Shown: positions 35,871 through 45,670 of the stretch, piece by piece
How positions within the stretch are numbered: position 1 is the first letter of the stretch
Layout: every line of letters begins with the position of its first letter
Source of the DNA: Chrysemys picta bellii
Taxonomy: Eukaryota > Chordata > Testudines > Emydidae
Assembly: GCF_011386835.1 (NCBI RefSeq)
Contig: NC_088792.1
Location: forward strand, 42,460,882 to 42,524,881
Length of the DNA: 64,000 bases
Reading direction: 5' to 3'
The notes under the pieces: model-generated
Told to the model about the DNA's origin: nothing
Seen by the model: the letters and a program-made list of their open reading frames with translations, nothing else
Database searches by the model: none
Made by a program: the position numbers and the translations under genes

Positions 35871-36537
35871 TGCCTACATCTTGAAGTCTTGAGCAGGAAG
35901 AAACTATTTTTGGGAGGGGAGGGGGCAAGAGGGGTAAGAATGAGTAACTGTTGAGCTAGAGTGGTAAGTTTACCCCTTCCCTCCCCCATACAACTTGAGC
36001 AATAGGGCCCAGGCATGCACCTGGCATCCAGCCTGGTACTTGGATTTGTGCTGGATAAAAGGGTGTCTAAGAAGATAATCACCACCTGAGATCACCAGCT
36101 GAAAGCATGTGTTCCAGTGTGCTTGGATGGGCCCCCTCCTGCAGGACAGAGGGCGTCTGAAACCCTCAGTCTTGTGTTGCCAGGGTCTGGAAAGAGGCAG
36201 GGAGCAACAGTACTTGTTTGTGGGAGAGGCTACCATCAGTGGTGCTAGTGAGGTGGGGAGGGCACAGCAGCAGGCAGTAGTGGTTGTGAAGGAGCTGTAA
36301 TGCTCCCTCAGAACTGGGCAGATGTTTTGATGGGTTAGCGATTTCTATAAATTTTTAGATCAGAAATAGCAATACACCTGTATTACAGCAGCCTCCCACA
36401 GCTACAGCGAAGGATACTCTTCCCTGCTCCTAACTAGTAGAATTACAGTAGCATCTAGAGGGCATTCTCTTAGCTCAGTGACCCATTGTACAATGTGGTG
36501 TCACTACTTATAGTTAAGACGATGATTTAATCATGGG

Positions 36538-36890
36538 TATTTTTAGTAAAAGTCATGGACAGGTCATAGGCAAGAAACACAAAATCACAGCCTGTGACTT
36601 GTCCATGACTTATACCATAAATATCCCTGATTGAATCTTAGGGTGGATGGGAAGCCCCAGGGCCAGCCGCTGCTCCTGCCGCCCCTGGGACTGCTGCTCG
36701 GGCAGTCCCCAGGGCCAGCCGCATCGGCTATTGCTCGGGCGGTCCCCAGGGCCAGCTGCCCAGAGCCACTGGCTGCTTGGGTGGCCTGGGGACAGCCACA
36801 GTGGCCACTGGAGAAGTCACAGAGATCACAGGAAGTCACAGAATCCGTGACTTCTGCAACCTCCGTGGCAGATGCAGAGCCCTAATTATA
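36538..36890. repeat. Unclassified repeat sharing a module with 8660-8985
   Basis: Starts with AGTCATGGACAGGTCAT and its near inverse TGACTTGTCCATGACTT (36555-36615), forming a hairpin. A GC-rich body with three CCCCAGGGCCAGC phrases follows, then AGTCACAGAATCCGTGACTTCTGCAACC (36832-36860), the reverse-strand counterpart of the module near 8680. Family unknown. Confidence 0.5.
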
Positions 36891-37334
36891 GTACACCACT
36901 GTCCCTGTTGCAAAGAACTTAGTTGAAGTAAACAAGACAAAGGGTGGGAGAGAGGATATATTATTCTCATTTCATAGATGCGGAAGTGAGGTACAGTGAG
37001 ATCAAGGCCTTGATTCTGCAGAGAGTTCTACTGGAGCGTAACTTTAAGTACTTGTGTAGTGCCAGTGGGTCAATCTGTTCTTGTGTTTAAAATTAAGCAT
37101 GTAAATCTTTGTAGAATTGGGACGTAAGTGATTTGCCCCTGGTCACACAGGAATTCTGGTGCTACACCAGCACTATCTCACACATAATGTGAGTGAACTA
37201 TAATACTGAAATAGAGAACTGTAAACTAACTAGCCAGCTAATCATGTGTATTGGATTCATTGCTGCCTGTGTCCTTGAATAGCGTTCCAAATGGGGCCTA
37301 CTCTAAGTTCATAAACATGCTGTAGTCCCCCCCT

Positions 37335-37351
37335 ACACACACGTGTGTGCG

Positions 37352-37390
<39 letters not shown>
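37335..37390. repeat. Compound (AC)/(GT)/(GC)/(AC) microsatellite
   Basis: TACACACACGTGTGTGCGCGCGCGC followed by about 15 AC units. The alternating purine-pyrimidine sequence has Z-DNA potential. Confidence 0.95.
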
Positions 37391-37393
<3 letters not shown>

Positions 37394-39254
37394 TTTATTC
37401 AAAGGAATAAAACAGAACTCTGATCAGTTCGTACGTGCATCAGAACACATGTGTAAGTAACTTGAGCATAGAGCTGCTTCTTTATCCATGTGCACCTTAA
37501 TACAGCTGTGCAACTGGATGCCAACAGAAGAGAAAAGACTTTTCAAAGCAAGAGGGGAAATACAAACAGCTCTGGTATGTTGACTGGTGTACCTGCTAGG
37601 TTGCATTCTATGTGTTTCCAAGTACCAACTACAAGGCTGATACGCCTACTCTTGTTCTCTGTGGGCTTTGATCACGAACTGAAATAATCTCCAGAAACAA
37701 AATAAGTGCTCAGCTGAAATGCTGCCGGCAATTGTTCATCTATAAAATGAGATGACAGTGCTTACCTACCTAACAGGAGTGCTCTAAGAAAAAAAATCAT
37801 TGATGTTTGAAGAACTTGATTGCTGCTGATGCGGGGGTAGAGGGTCTAGAAGCAAGTCTAGCTGTGACTTCTTCCAGGGATCTTGACAGGGTTACTCAGT
37901 CTTAGTATATCATGTGTCATTGTACACCTTACAGATGTATTGGGTGTCACTTCTGTGAAGGGGAACTCGCTTTGCATGCACTGCAAGGCAGCTTTTGATG
38001 GGTCTGCCGCTCATCAGAAGATTTCACCACATTCCTCAATGGAACATCTAAAATTTCATTCCTAATTCTTAAAAAAGTCCCATACAAATAATTTTAGCTT
38101 GAGCTACATCGTTTAATACAGTTTTTTGTATAGTTGAGTCAAATAGGCATACAAATAGGCCATGTTACAAAAACTCACACTGACCCTGAGTATTTGAGTA
38201 GCCCCAATTTGATACCACATGGCATGAACCGATCTCCACTCTACTCCAAGTTGCTTTGTTTCATTTAGATGTGAGAGCAGTTTTATCTCCTTCTGTAATG
38301 AATACTCTCAAACCCTAACATCATACATCATACTTGGAGTTTTCTCCTTGATCTGTTACATTAAACAGTTGCATTTTTTTTTTTTTTTTTTAATTCCAGA
38401 CCCTCCTGGCCTTGGTTCTTTTGGTCCAGCACTGATACTTTTCATTTTTTTTATTTTTAAAGCAGGGCAGTTAGCACTGTCTATTCTTAAGGTTGTGTAA
38501 CACTTCCTATTATTAGACCCTGTTTTCAGTTGCTTATCTTTGCCATAATTTAACTGACATTTTCAGGGTGGGTGTTGGCCAAAACAGTCTAGCCACTTCT
38601 GAGAATGAGGTTGGCGAAAATGTATTTTTCCCTAATGTTAAAATCTGTATCCTTTCTTTTGAAAACCTCTAGTGACCCGATGCTGGAAGTTGAAATTAGG
38701 CAGGGAATGGCCTTTGTGTCAAATGTGCTTTTGTCTTTCCCTGTGAAAATCCACCCACATTTGGCCAAGTTAAAAATGTTTTGAAAAATCTGACTTTTTT
38801 TCATGTTCCATAGTTACTTCATAGAGCTTAGCAGCTACAGTCTCTTAAGGTTCCATGCACATTGGGTATGCTGCAGCCCTACAGCTCCTGGATGTGACCA
38901 GACTGCAGACAAGCCATCTCTACACATTCTCCAGAACGCAGAGCCAGGAAGCCTGTCTCTCCTCTGCTCTCAGTGACACTCTGCTAATGCCCAGTCAGCA
39001 TGGAGGAGGAAGCAGACTGCCTCAGATGCAGAGGGGATAAGAGTTAGACCAGGGAGAAAGAGAAGGAAATAGATTGGGATTGAGAGCAGGGGAAAATAAT
39101 GCTGGTACTGTTAGATCAAGTGCCTGAGGTCTGTGTGGTAGATCTAAAGATTCTAACCCAGCTAATGACCCATGTGAATGTCAGTGTGATGCCGCATACT
39201 GGAATCTTTTTCAGTTTGCTTTTTGTGTGTTCTATTTCCTATGTTAAAAGAACA

Positions 39255-39376
39255 TTATTAAGGTTGCCAAGTCAAGCATTAAAAAAATTAGGAAATGCAA
39301 GATTTAAGGTTGCCTGTGCAACCTTAAATCTTGCATTTCCTAATTTTTTTAATGCTTGACTTGGCAACCTTAATAA
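39255..39376. repeat. Perfect palindrome, 59-bp arms, 4-bp loop
   Basis: Bases 39255-39313 are the exact reverse complement of 39318-39376, with CTGT (39314-39317) as the loop. The arms begin TTATTAAGGTTGCC and end GGCAACCTTAATAA. The left arm is the terminal inverted repeat of the TTAA element at 39258-40291; the right arm is an extra inverted copy of it. Confidence 0.98.
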
Positions 39377-40291
39377 ACATCCTCATGTGTATGCATTAAG
39401 ATAGTCTTTAATTTTATGATCACATACTGTTTTTTCCACAGGACCTCCCCTGATTCAGTGCGCAGGGTGGATCTTCTTTGGGGATGAATCGGGGTTCTCT
39501 AGTGAAGGAGGTTTTTGTAGAAGTCATGAGGTGTATAGTGAATGAGGTAGGGTGTTGCAGGAAGAGAAAGGATGGTCTTATGGTTAAGGAAGTTGAATAC
39601 TATTCTGAAAAATTCAATTCTGTTCCTTTCTCTGCCACAGAGTTCCTATGTGATGCTTGGAAATCACTTGATCAAACTTTTCTCCGCATCTGTTCCTTAT
39701 TTTTGGGTGTCAAACTTTAAGACCCTGGTGTCAGATTACAGCTGTGAGTGCTCAGTATTTCAGACAATTAAACTCCATGGAAGCTGTGCTTTGAACATAT
39801 TAAGTGCTATATAATGCTAAGTACTTTGAAAACTTAGATTCTAGTTGTCTCAAATTGGGCATCCAAATTAACGGATATCTTTGATCTTATTCTCTCTGTG
39901 CCTCAGCTCCCTTTCTGTAGAATGGGGTAATACCCACTCATCTCCCAGCGGTGTTATGAAAATAAATTCATTAATGTTTGTGAAGCACTCAGGTATTATA
40001 ATGATGAGCTTTGTAGAAAAGGAAATGAAGAATTCTGTCTTCAGAGCAGTGTTTGAATAACATGCTGTAAATAAGGCCTGGGGCCACACATTGACCAATG
40101 AGGAGAAGAAAAAATATTGAATAGCTGATTATTAACTGGGCACTGAATGAGGAATCAGTGGAAAAAGTAGTATGTGATCATGTGGAAAAAAGTAGTGTGT
40201 AATTAACTGATCATGTAATTAAAGACTATTTCACAGACCACTTTAGTTGTGGCATTTCCTAGCTTTTGAGTGCTTGAATTTTCAACCTTAA
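39258..40291 (+). mobile_element. TTAA-flanked DNA transposon copy 1 (non-autonomous)
   Basis: TTAAGGTTGCCAAGTCAAGC at the left and, in reverse complement, TTAAGGTTGAAAATTCAAGC at the right (ending TTAA at 40288-40291). TTAA target sites are used by Kolobok and piggyBac transposases. A second copy of matching length (1036 bp) and colinear interior lies inverted at 41699-42734; shared landmarks include ATGAGGTAGGGTGTTGCAGG-like and GTGCCTCAGCTCCC-like segments. No transposase domain is visible; the 80-86-residue open frames are not proteins I recognise. The left end carries the palindrome. Confidence 0.75.
39885..40010 (+). repeat. MIR-like segment inside TTAA element copy 1
   Basis: TCTCTGTGCCTCAGCTCCC...TGTAGAATGGGGTAATACC...GTGTTATG...TGTGAAGCACTCAGG follows the order of the second half of MIR-type SINEs. 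The reverse complement of 41970-42110 in the second copy has the same order, so it was part of the element before the two copies separated. Confidence 0.6.
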
Positions 40292-41166
40292 TGATGTTCT
40301 TATAATGTATTTTATATGTGTGTGAGAAAATAAGACAATGACATTGTCATTTTCCACTACTGTAATGAGAGCTGGTTGGAAGATCTTGTTGACTGAAAAT
40401 TCAGTGTCTTTCTCCCCCACCTCCTTTTAGGACTTCCCTGACACCACCCATTGTATAACTAGTTCTGTTTGAAATTCTCATCCACACGTAACCCTTTTCA
40501 ATCCCCTGTTCATGGTCATTCCTTGCTGCATTGTGTTGAATGTATCCACCCTACCCCACCACCCCCAAAGCATCTCTATTACTGAAGAGTGGTAAAGTCT
40601 GCTTGTTCTGCCTTCTTCAGTGGCTCTATGGCCATCTTAGATCAATAGGTTCTGGATCTGCTGTGCTGCTTGGATTAATTGTAGGTCTCTGCCTTTAGTT
40701 TATTGCTCTAGCTGGACTGTACAGCTTAAGGTACGGTGCCTTGACCTGATAATTAGGTGACTTAATGAATATGCAACCCTTATGACCCGAGTAATTATAC
40801 TTCAGTGCAATCAAAGATGAACTGGTTGTGAGAAGAAACTAACTTTATTAGGGAAAATGATAGGATGAAATTAAGGAAGGGGTGTAGGGTAAGAGATAGG
40901 AATAAAAAGAAAAGTCATGGGAATTTGGGGAATAATGGTCTGTGGGCCTCAATCCTATGAGGTGTTGAGCACCCTCAGCTCCCATCCCATTAACCAGTGG
41001 GAGTTGGGGGCTTTGGCACTATGCCCTAAAAGGGTTGACCTAGAAATTAGTGTGGCCTCCTCTTTTTTGGAAAGCTCTTAATGCCGTCATGGGTTTTGCT
41101 TATGATTAACTGGCAAAATGAATATGAACATATGTTCTGTGTGTCTTGTTTTTCCACCACCAACAG

Positions 41167-41285
41167 CATGAACAGGTTAAATACCTTGCCTAGAGGATTT
41201 GGATCTTTACCAGCTCTGGAGGTTCTTGACTTGACTTATAACAACTTAAATGAAAATTCCCTGTCTGGAAACTTCTTCTATCTGA
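41167..41285 (+). CDS. RSU1: RSU1 internal exon, central LRRs
   Basis: A 119-nt exon, acceptor CCACCAACAG, donor AGTAAG. The first base completes Gly; it then reads MNRLNTLPRGFGSLPALEVL, DLTYNNLNENSLSGNFFYL, and ends on the first base of a Thr codon completed at 43615. All residues fit the RSU1 LRR region. The exon lies between two inverted copies of the TTAA element (39258-40291 and 41699-42734). Inverted repeats of this kind in pre-mRNA can pair and influence exon inclusion or back-splicing; whether they do here is inference. Confidence 0.98.
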
Positions 41286-41698
41286 GTAAGAAACTTTAAA
41301 AAAAAAAAAAATCTATAAATCTTCCTGAAATGGTGCTTTGCTTTCTGCCAGTGAAATTTATTTGATAGAGACCAAACTCCAATAGAATTTTTTAGATATA
41401 TGTTTTTCTTCCTTGGTCCTCTTGAATATTTCTACATAGCTCAGCAATACGTACCATTGATATAGTGTCACCTGACACTATTGGGCATGCAAGGACTTGG
41501 TTAGTAATGGCATATTAGCTTTCTTGAGGGTAATATTTTCTTGATCCACATACTTAGCTAAAATTTAATAGACGCTAACAAGTCTCATGGGACAATAAAG
41601 AATGTCACCTTGAGGTGTGTTTACAATCTGAAAGTAACCACAACCAGGTTTCCAGAAATGTGTGTGTCTAGTGTTTATATATATATGTTAAAAGCTTG

Positions 41699-42734
41699 TT
41701 AAGGTTACAAAGTCAAACGCTCAGAAGTCATGAAATCTCAGAATTCTGATTGCTTTTGCAGCTTTAATTGAGCCTTTTTTGTGCATATCTATTATGATAG
41801 TCTTTAATTATTTTACCACATATTGTTTTTTCCATATGATCCTCGCCTTTTAAGTGAATTCAATATTACTTTTTATCCTCATTCAGTGTGTGGCCCCCGA
41901 CCTTATTTACTGCACACCATCCAAACTGCATTGAATACAGTACTGTTGATTTTCTCCAGGGCATTTCTATGGTGCTCTCATCATGCTGTGAGTGTTTTAG
42001 TCAAACATTAATTAATTTAGCTTTAGAACACTCTTCTGAAGTAGGGATGTGGTATTCTCTCCATTTTATAGCTGTGGATCTGAGGCACGGAGAAACTAAG
42101 GCAAAAACAGTCCAAAGTGTCTGCTGATTTTGGGTTCCTGACTTGAGACATATAAGGTCTGATTTTTCAGAGTCCCTAGCATTTTTACAGCACCTTGTAT
42201 ATTCAAAGCACAGTGCCCCTCCCCCCCCTTGACTTCAGTTACAGTTGTGAACACTTGGCCTTTCTGCAAATCTGGCCCTAAGTATCTGTAGGGCACCCAG
42301 AAAATGAGGAACACCGAATTAGTGGCCAGCTGTGAACACTTTGGTTTATGTGACTTGCCCAGCAACAGATAGGAACTCTATGGTGGAGGCCAGAATAGAA
42401 TCTAGTTCCCAAGGAAAGCATTCAACTTCCTTAAAAAGATCTTTTTTCTCTTTCTGCAATCCCTTACTTCATTCACTAGACACCTTCCAACTTCTGCATC
42501 AAGTGAGGCAAGGCTCCTACAGACAGCAGCTTCTTTCACTACACAACCCTGATTCGTTCCCAGAGCTCCATCCTTCGTGTGCACTGAATGAGGCAGGGTA
42601 GAAGAAATAGTATGTGATCATGTAGTTAAAGACTGTATCTTTAATGCAGGCATACAGAGGCTCAATTACAGTTACACAGGCAATCTTTATTCTGGTGTTT
42701 TCTAACTTTTGAGTGTTTGACTTTGCAACCTTAA
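41699..42734 (-). mobile_element. TTAA-flanked DNA transposon copy 2, opposite orientation
   Basis: Left TTAAGGTTACAAAGTCAAAC (41699) and right GTTTGACTTTGCAACCTTAA (ending 42734) are terminal inverted repeats. Similarity continues inward for over 100 bp on each side (ATAGTCTTTAATTATTTTACCACATA against TATGTGATCATGTAGTTAAAGACT). TTAA bounds both ends. The interior, read on the minus strand, is colinear with 39258-40291. No transposase seen. Confidence 0.78.
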
Positions 42735-43614
42735 TATTCTTTTTAACAATGTTTTTATTGGAAGTGCAATCACAGCCTAAGCAGAAAAAGTGGCAAAGAG
42801 GTTAGAGGAGGCCATGCTGCTTGCTGAGAAGGACCTACTGATCATGATCCAATAGAAGGAAAATTTTAAATTATCAAAAAGTTAAAAATGATGATGACTA
42901 CAATGCAACTAACGAGAAACCTGCAAAACAGACATCCAACTGCTCTTGGAAGGAATGGGAAATCATAGTTGTCCTCCCAGCATTCACTGTTGTTTTCTTT
43001 TGGTTTAATTTTCCTGAAAAGTACCATGCACAGCCACAGTGCTGTGCAAATAGTAATAAGCTAAATGGATGTATTGGGTTTTTCTTTTTTCGTTTTTAAA
43101 CTTTATCCTTCTGTCTTCTACTGCAGAGAGCGAGAGAGAGACGACCTATGAAAATATAAATGATTTGATTTGAACTCAGTTGTTTGTGTTCTACTATCTT
43201 GTTTTAAGATCTTTCCACAGCACTGCATGTAGTTAAATATAGGTGTAAATTCATTCCAAAACACAGCTTTTTTAATGCAAATTGGGTAATAACTAGGAAT
43301 CAGATGTAATAAAGAGTAATTGCTCCTTCTGACAGCTGAGTATTGAAACTATGTGCCAGAACCTGCCACAGTCTATTGTAGAAATTGTTAATTGTGTCAG
43401 TCCTTTTGGATATAGATGTTTTCCTGAACACACCAACAATACAATAAGGCAGTAAATCTAAGTTTGACCTGCTTGTTATTATTGTGAGCCCTGAGTATGT
43501 CAAAGGCTTTTCACCAAGTCAGGGTTATTAATCAAAGCTGACTCTCTTATTGATCCAACCTCAAATGGTTGGGCTATATGCCACCCTGTTTATATATTGC
43601 TGTTTAATTTGCAG
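42735..43614. other. RSU1 intron remainder, nothing recognised
   Basis: AT-rich sequence with a short purine run (GAGAGCGAGAGAGAGACGA near 43125-43143), ending in the TTTAATTTGCAG acceptor. Confidence 0.6.
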
Positions 43615-43697
43615 CCACCCTGCGTGCACTCTATCTAAGTGACAACGATTTTGAAATCCTGCCGCCAGATATTGGGAAGCTCACAAAGTTGCAGATA
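43615..43697 (+). CDS. RSU1: RSU1 internal exon, LRR
   Basis: An 83-nt exon, acceptor TTTGCAG, donor GTAAGT. Two bases complete Thr, then TLRALYLSDNDFEILPPDIG and KLTKLQI. It ends in phase 0, and the 257-bp intron 43698-43954 follows, the shortest in the window. Residues match vertebrate RSU1 exactly as far as I can recall. Confidence 0.98.
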
Positions 43698-43954
43698 GTA
43701 AGTAATTTATCTAAATTCTTGGAAAATCAATTCACTTTCACAGCCCTTGTAGCAGTAGAATCTAGTCAATTTGAGAAGTAGTAGGGTTTGTTTTTCAGGA
43801 ATAACCACTACACCTGGTACTGTTTCTTGTTTATTTTGTAAATAAATTGGAAGAATTGAGTGTGGGGGGGCGACGGGTGGGCAGAGAGTAAGTGTTCTCT
43901 TTTAGGCTGCTTTATTTTAACTGAAAATTGTTCTGACTTTATATTTTCTTTTAG

Positions 43955-44069
43955 CTGAGCCTTAGGGACAATGACCTGATATCACTGCCTAAAGAAATTG
44001 GTGAACTCACTCAACTTAAGGAACTTCATATCCAGGGAAACCGTCTTACTGTGCTGCCCCCAGAACTAG
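43955..44069 (+). CDS. RSU1: RSU1 internal exon, last LRRs visible
   Basis: A 115-nt exon, acceptor CTTTTAG, donor GGTAAGA. It reads [38 protein letters not shown], and ends on the first base of the next codon. The following RSU1 segment (end of the LRR domain and C-terminal tail) is not found in the remaining 20 kb, so the next intron exceeds 19.9 kb. Confidence 0.98.
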
Positions 44070-44987
44070 GTAAGATTGTAGATGGTCCTTTGTTGTTTTG
44101 AGTAATAATGATTATGACACAATGCACTTCCTGTTGATAACCTAAACCATCCGTTGATCTCCAAGAAATAGTCTTTGCTGAGGTTATCATTGCTGCTATT
44201 ATCTGTTTATTCCCTCAGATACACACACTCACTTTCTCTGTTGTTGCATTTGTGTGTATTTGGGAGAGGAAGGGCTTGTGTTTGTCATGTTGCACATTTG
44301 GCTGCATTACTTGTTCCCATATTATATATGACCTGTGTATTAGTCCGTCAGATTGCAAAATTTGCATACTGCATTCTGCTTTGTACATAATTTCTTTTAA
44401 AAACATATTTTAATTGTCTGGAGCTAATTGTGTTGAAATCATTGCTACAGTCAGCAAAAAAGAAATTTTGAATCCTCAATACTTCGATAGAAGTGGCTTT
44501 CTTGAGCCTGTTTCTGTAGAAATGGAAGTTTGGTCAACAAAAGTAAGATAAGGCTAAGTTAGTTGGTTTTTTTTGTTAAAGTCTATATGTTGATGTCGTA
44601 ATATTGTTTTTGCTGATCTGACAACTTTCCCTCAAAACAGTTGAACCAGCAGATGAACTATGGATTTGTGATTTCTGCCATTATCACTAGTAACTTAATT
44701 TTCTTTAACCAAAAGGTAATGGTCTTCATTAGAAACTAAACCTCTGAGTGTGTAGCACATTTGCATTGCACTAGTGCATTTTGCGTTATGTGCATTGACT
44801 TCAGTGGAGTTGTGCTCATTTTCTCAAAATCTCCATTTGGGTTAGTGTGTTTTATGATACCCTTGAAAAATGTCTGTTAGTGTAAATATGCAGCAGGATT
44901 AGTTATTGGTTGCTCTGCCTTTTGAACTGTGTCCTTGTCTCTACCAACTCCTATCAACTAATTGCTACTCACTCACTCACACTCGTA

Positions 44988-45160
44988 CTCCTCTACCCCG
45001 ATATAACGCTGTCCTCGGGAGCCAAAAAATCGTACCGCCTTATAGGTGAAACCGCGTTATATCGAACTTGCTTTGATCCGCCAGAGTGCGCAGCCCCGCC
45101 CCCACAGAGCACTGCTTTACCACGTTATATCCAAATTCATGTTATATCGGGGTAGAGGTG
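44988..45160. mobile_element. Tc1/mariner-type MITE, 173 bp
   Basis: Left CTCCTCTACCCCGATATAACG and right GTTATATCGGGGTAGAGGTG are near-perfect 20-bp inverted repeats. Subterminal GCGTTATATCGAAC and GTTATATCCAAATTC are further copies. TA flanks both ends (44986-44987 and 45161-45162), as in Tc1/mariner insertions. Non-coding. Confidence 0.8.
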
Positions 45161-45181
45161 TATGTGTACACATTCTCGCGC

Positions 45182-45215
<34 letters not shown>

Positions 45216-45222
45216 ATATATT
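45182..45222. repeat. (TG)n(TA)n microsatellite
   Basis: About nine TG units followed by about ten TA units, directly after the MITE. Confidence 0.93.
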
Positions 45223-45310
45223 CTTTTCTAAATCCACAATTCTTAGTTTACACGTGTCACAATTCTTAGTTTACACGCTTTGTCCTAAAGTCATAGGAAA
45301 AGTGTCTGGT

Positions 45311-45505
45311 CGTCTTCTTCGAGTGCATGCTCATGTAGATTCCATTCTAGGTGTGTGCACACCCACATGCATAGTTGTCAGAGACTTTTGCCTTAGCGGT
45401 ATCCATAGGGTCTGCTGTGGTGCCCCCTTGAGTGCCGCGCTCATACGTCATTATATCAGGCGCTGCCGGCCCTAAGCCCTCTCAGTTCCTTCTTACCGCC
45501 TGTGG
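45311..45505 (+). repeat. DIRS locus left inverted terminal repeat
   Basis: CTTCTTCGAGTGCATGCTCATG...CCATTCTAGGTGTGTGCAC...GGTATCCATAGGG...GCGCTGCCGG...CTCTCAGTTCCTTCTT occurs in the same order in the reverse complement of 52800-53001. It extends about 195 bp with indels. Confidence 0.8.
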
Positions 45506-45670
45506 TGGTTGGTCGGAGCACCTCTCCCCCTTGCTTCGTAGGTGGTGAGCATTTTCTTTACTCTTTGAACTTTGTTTTCCAACTGTAAGTAGTCTGTGTT
45601 TTTTATTGCAGATTAGTTAGTAAGTAGCTATTAAGTACTGTACTTAGTCAGTTTAGGATCCCAGCGTGGA

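Larger units (their letters stand above)
32277..41166 (+). other. RSU1: RSU1 intron, 8.9 kb
   Basis: GTACGT donor and CAACAG acceptor. 32277-33924 shows nothing recognisable apart from a C-run at 32303-32312. 34601-35215, 35871-36537 and 36891-39254 hold no nameable element besides those listed separately. Confidence 0.92.
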
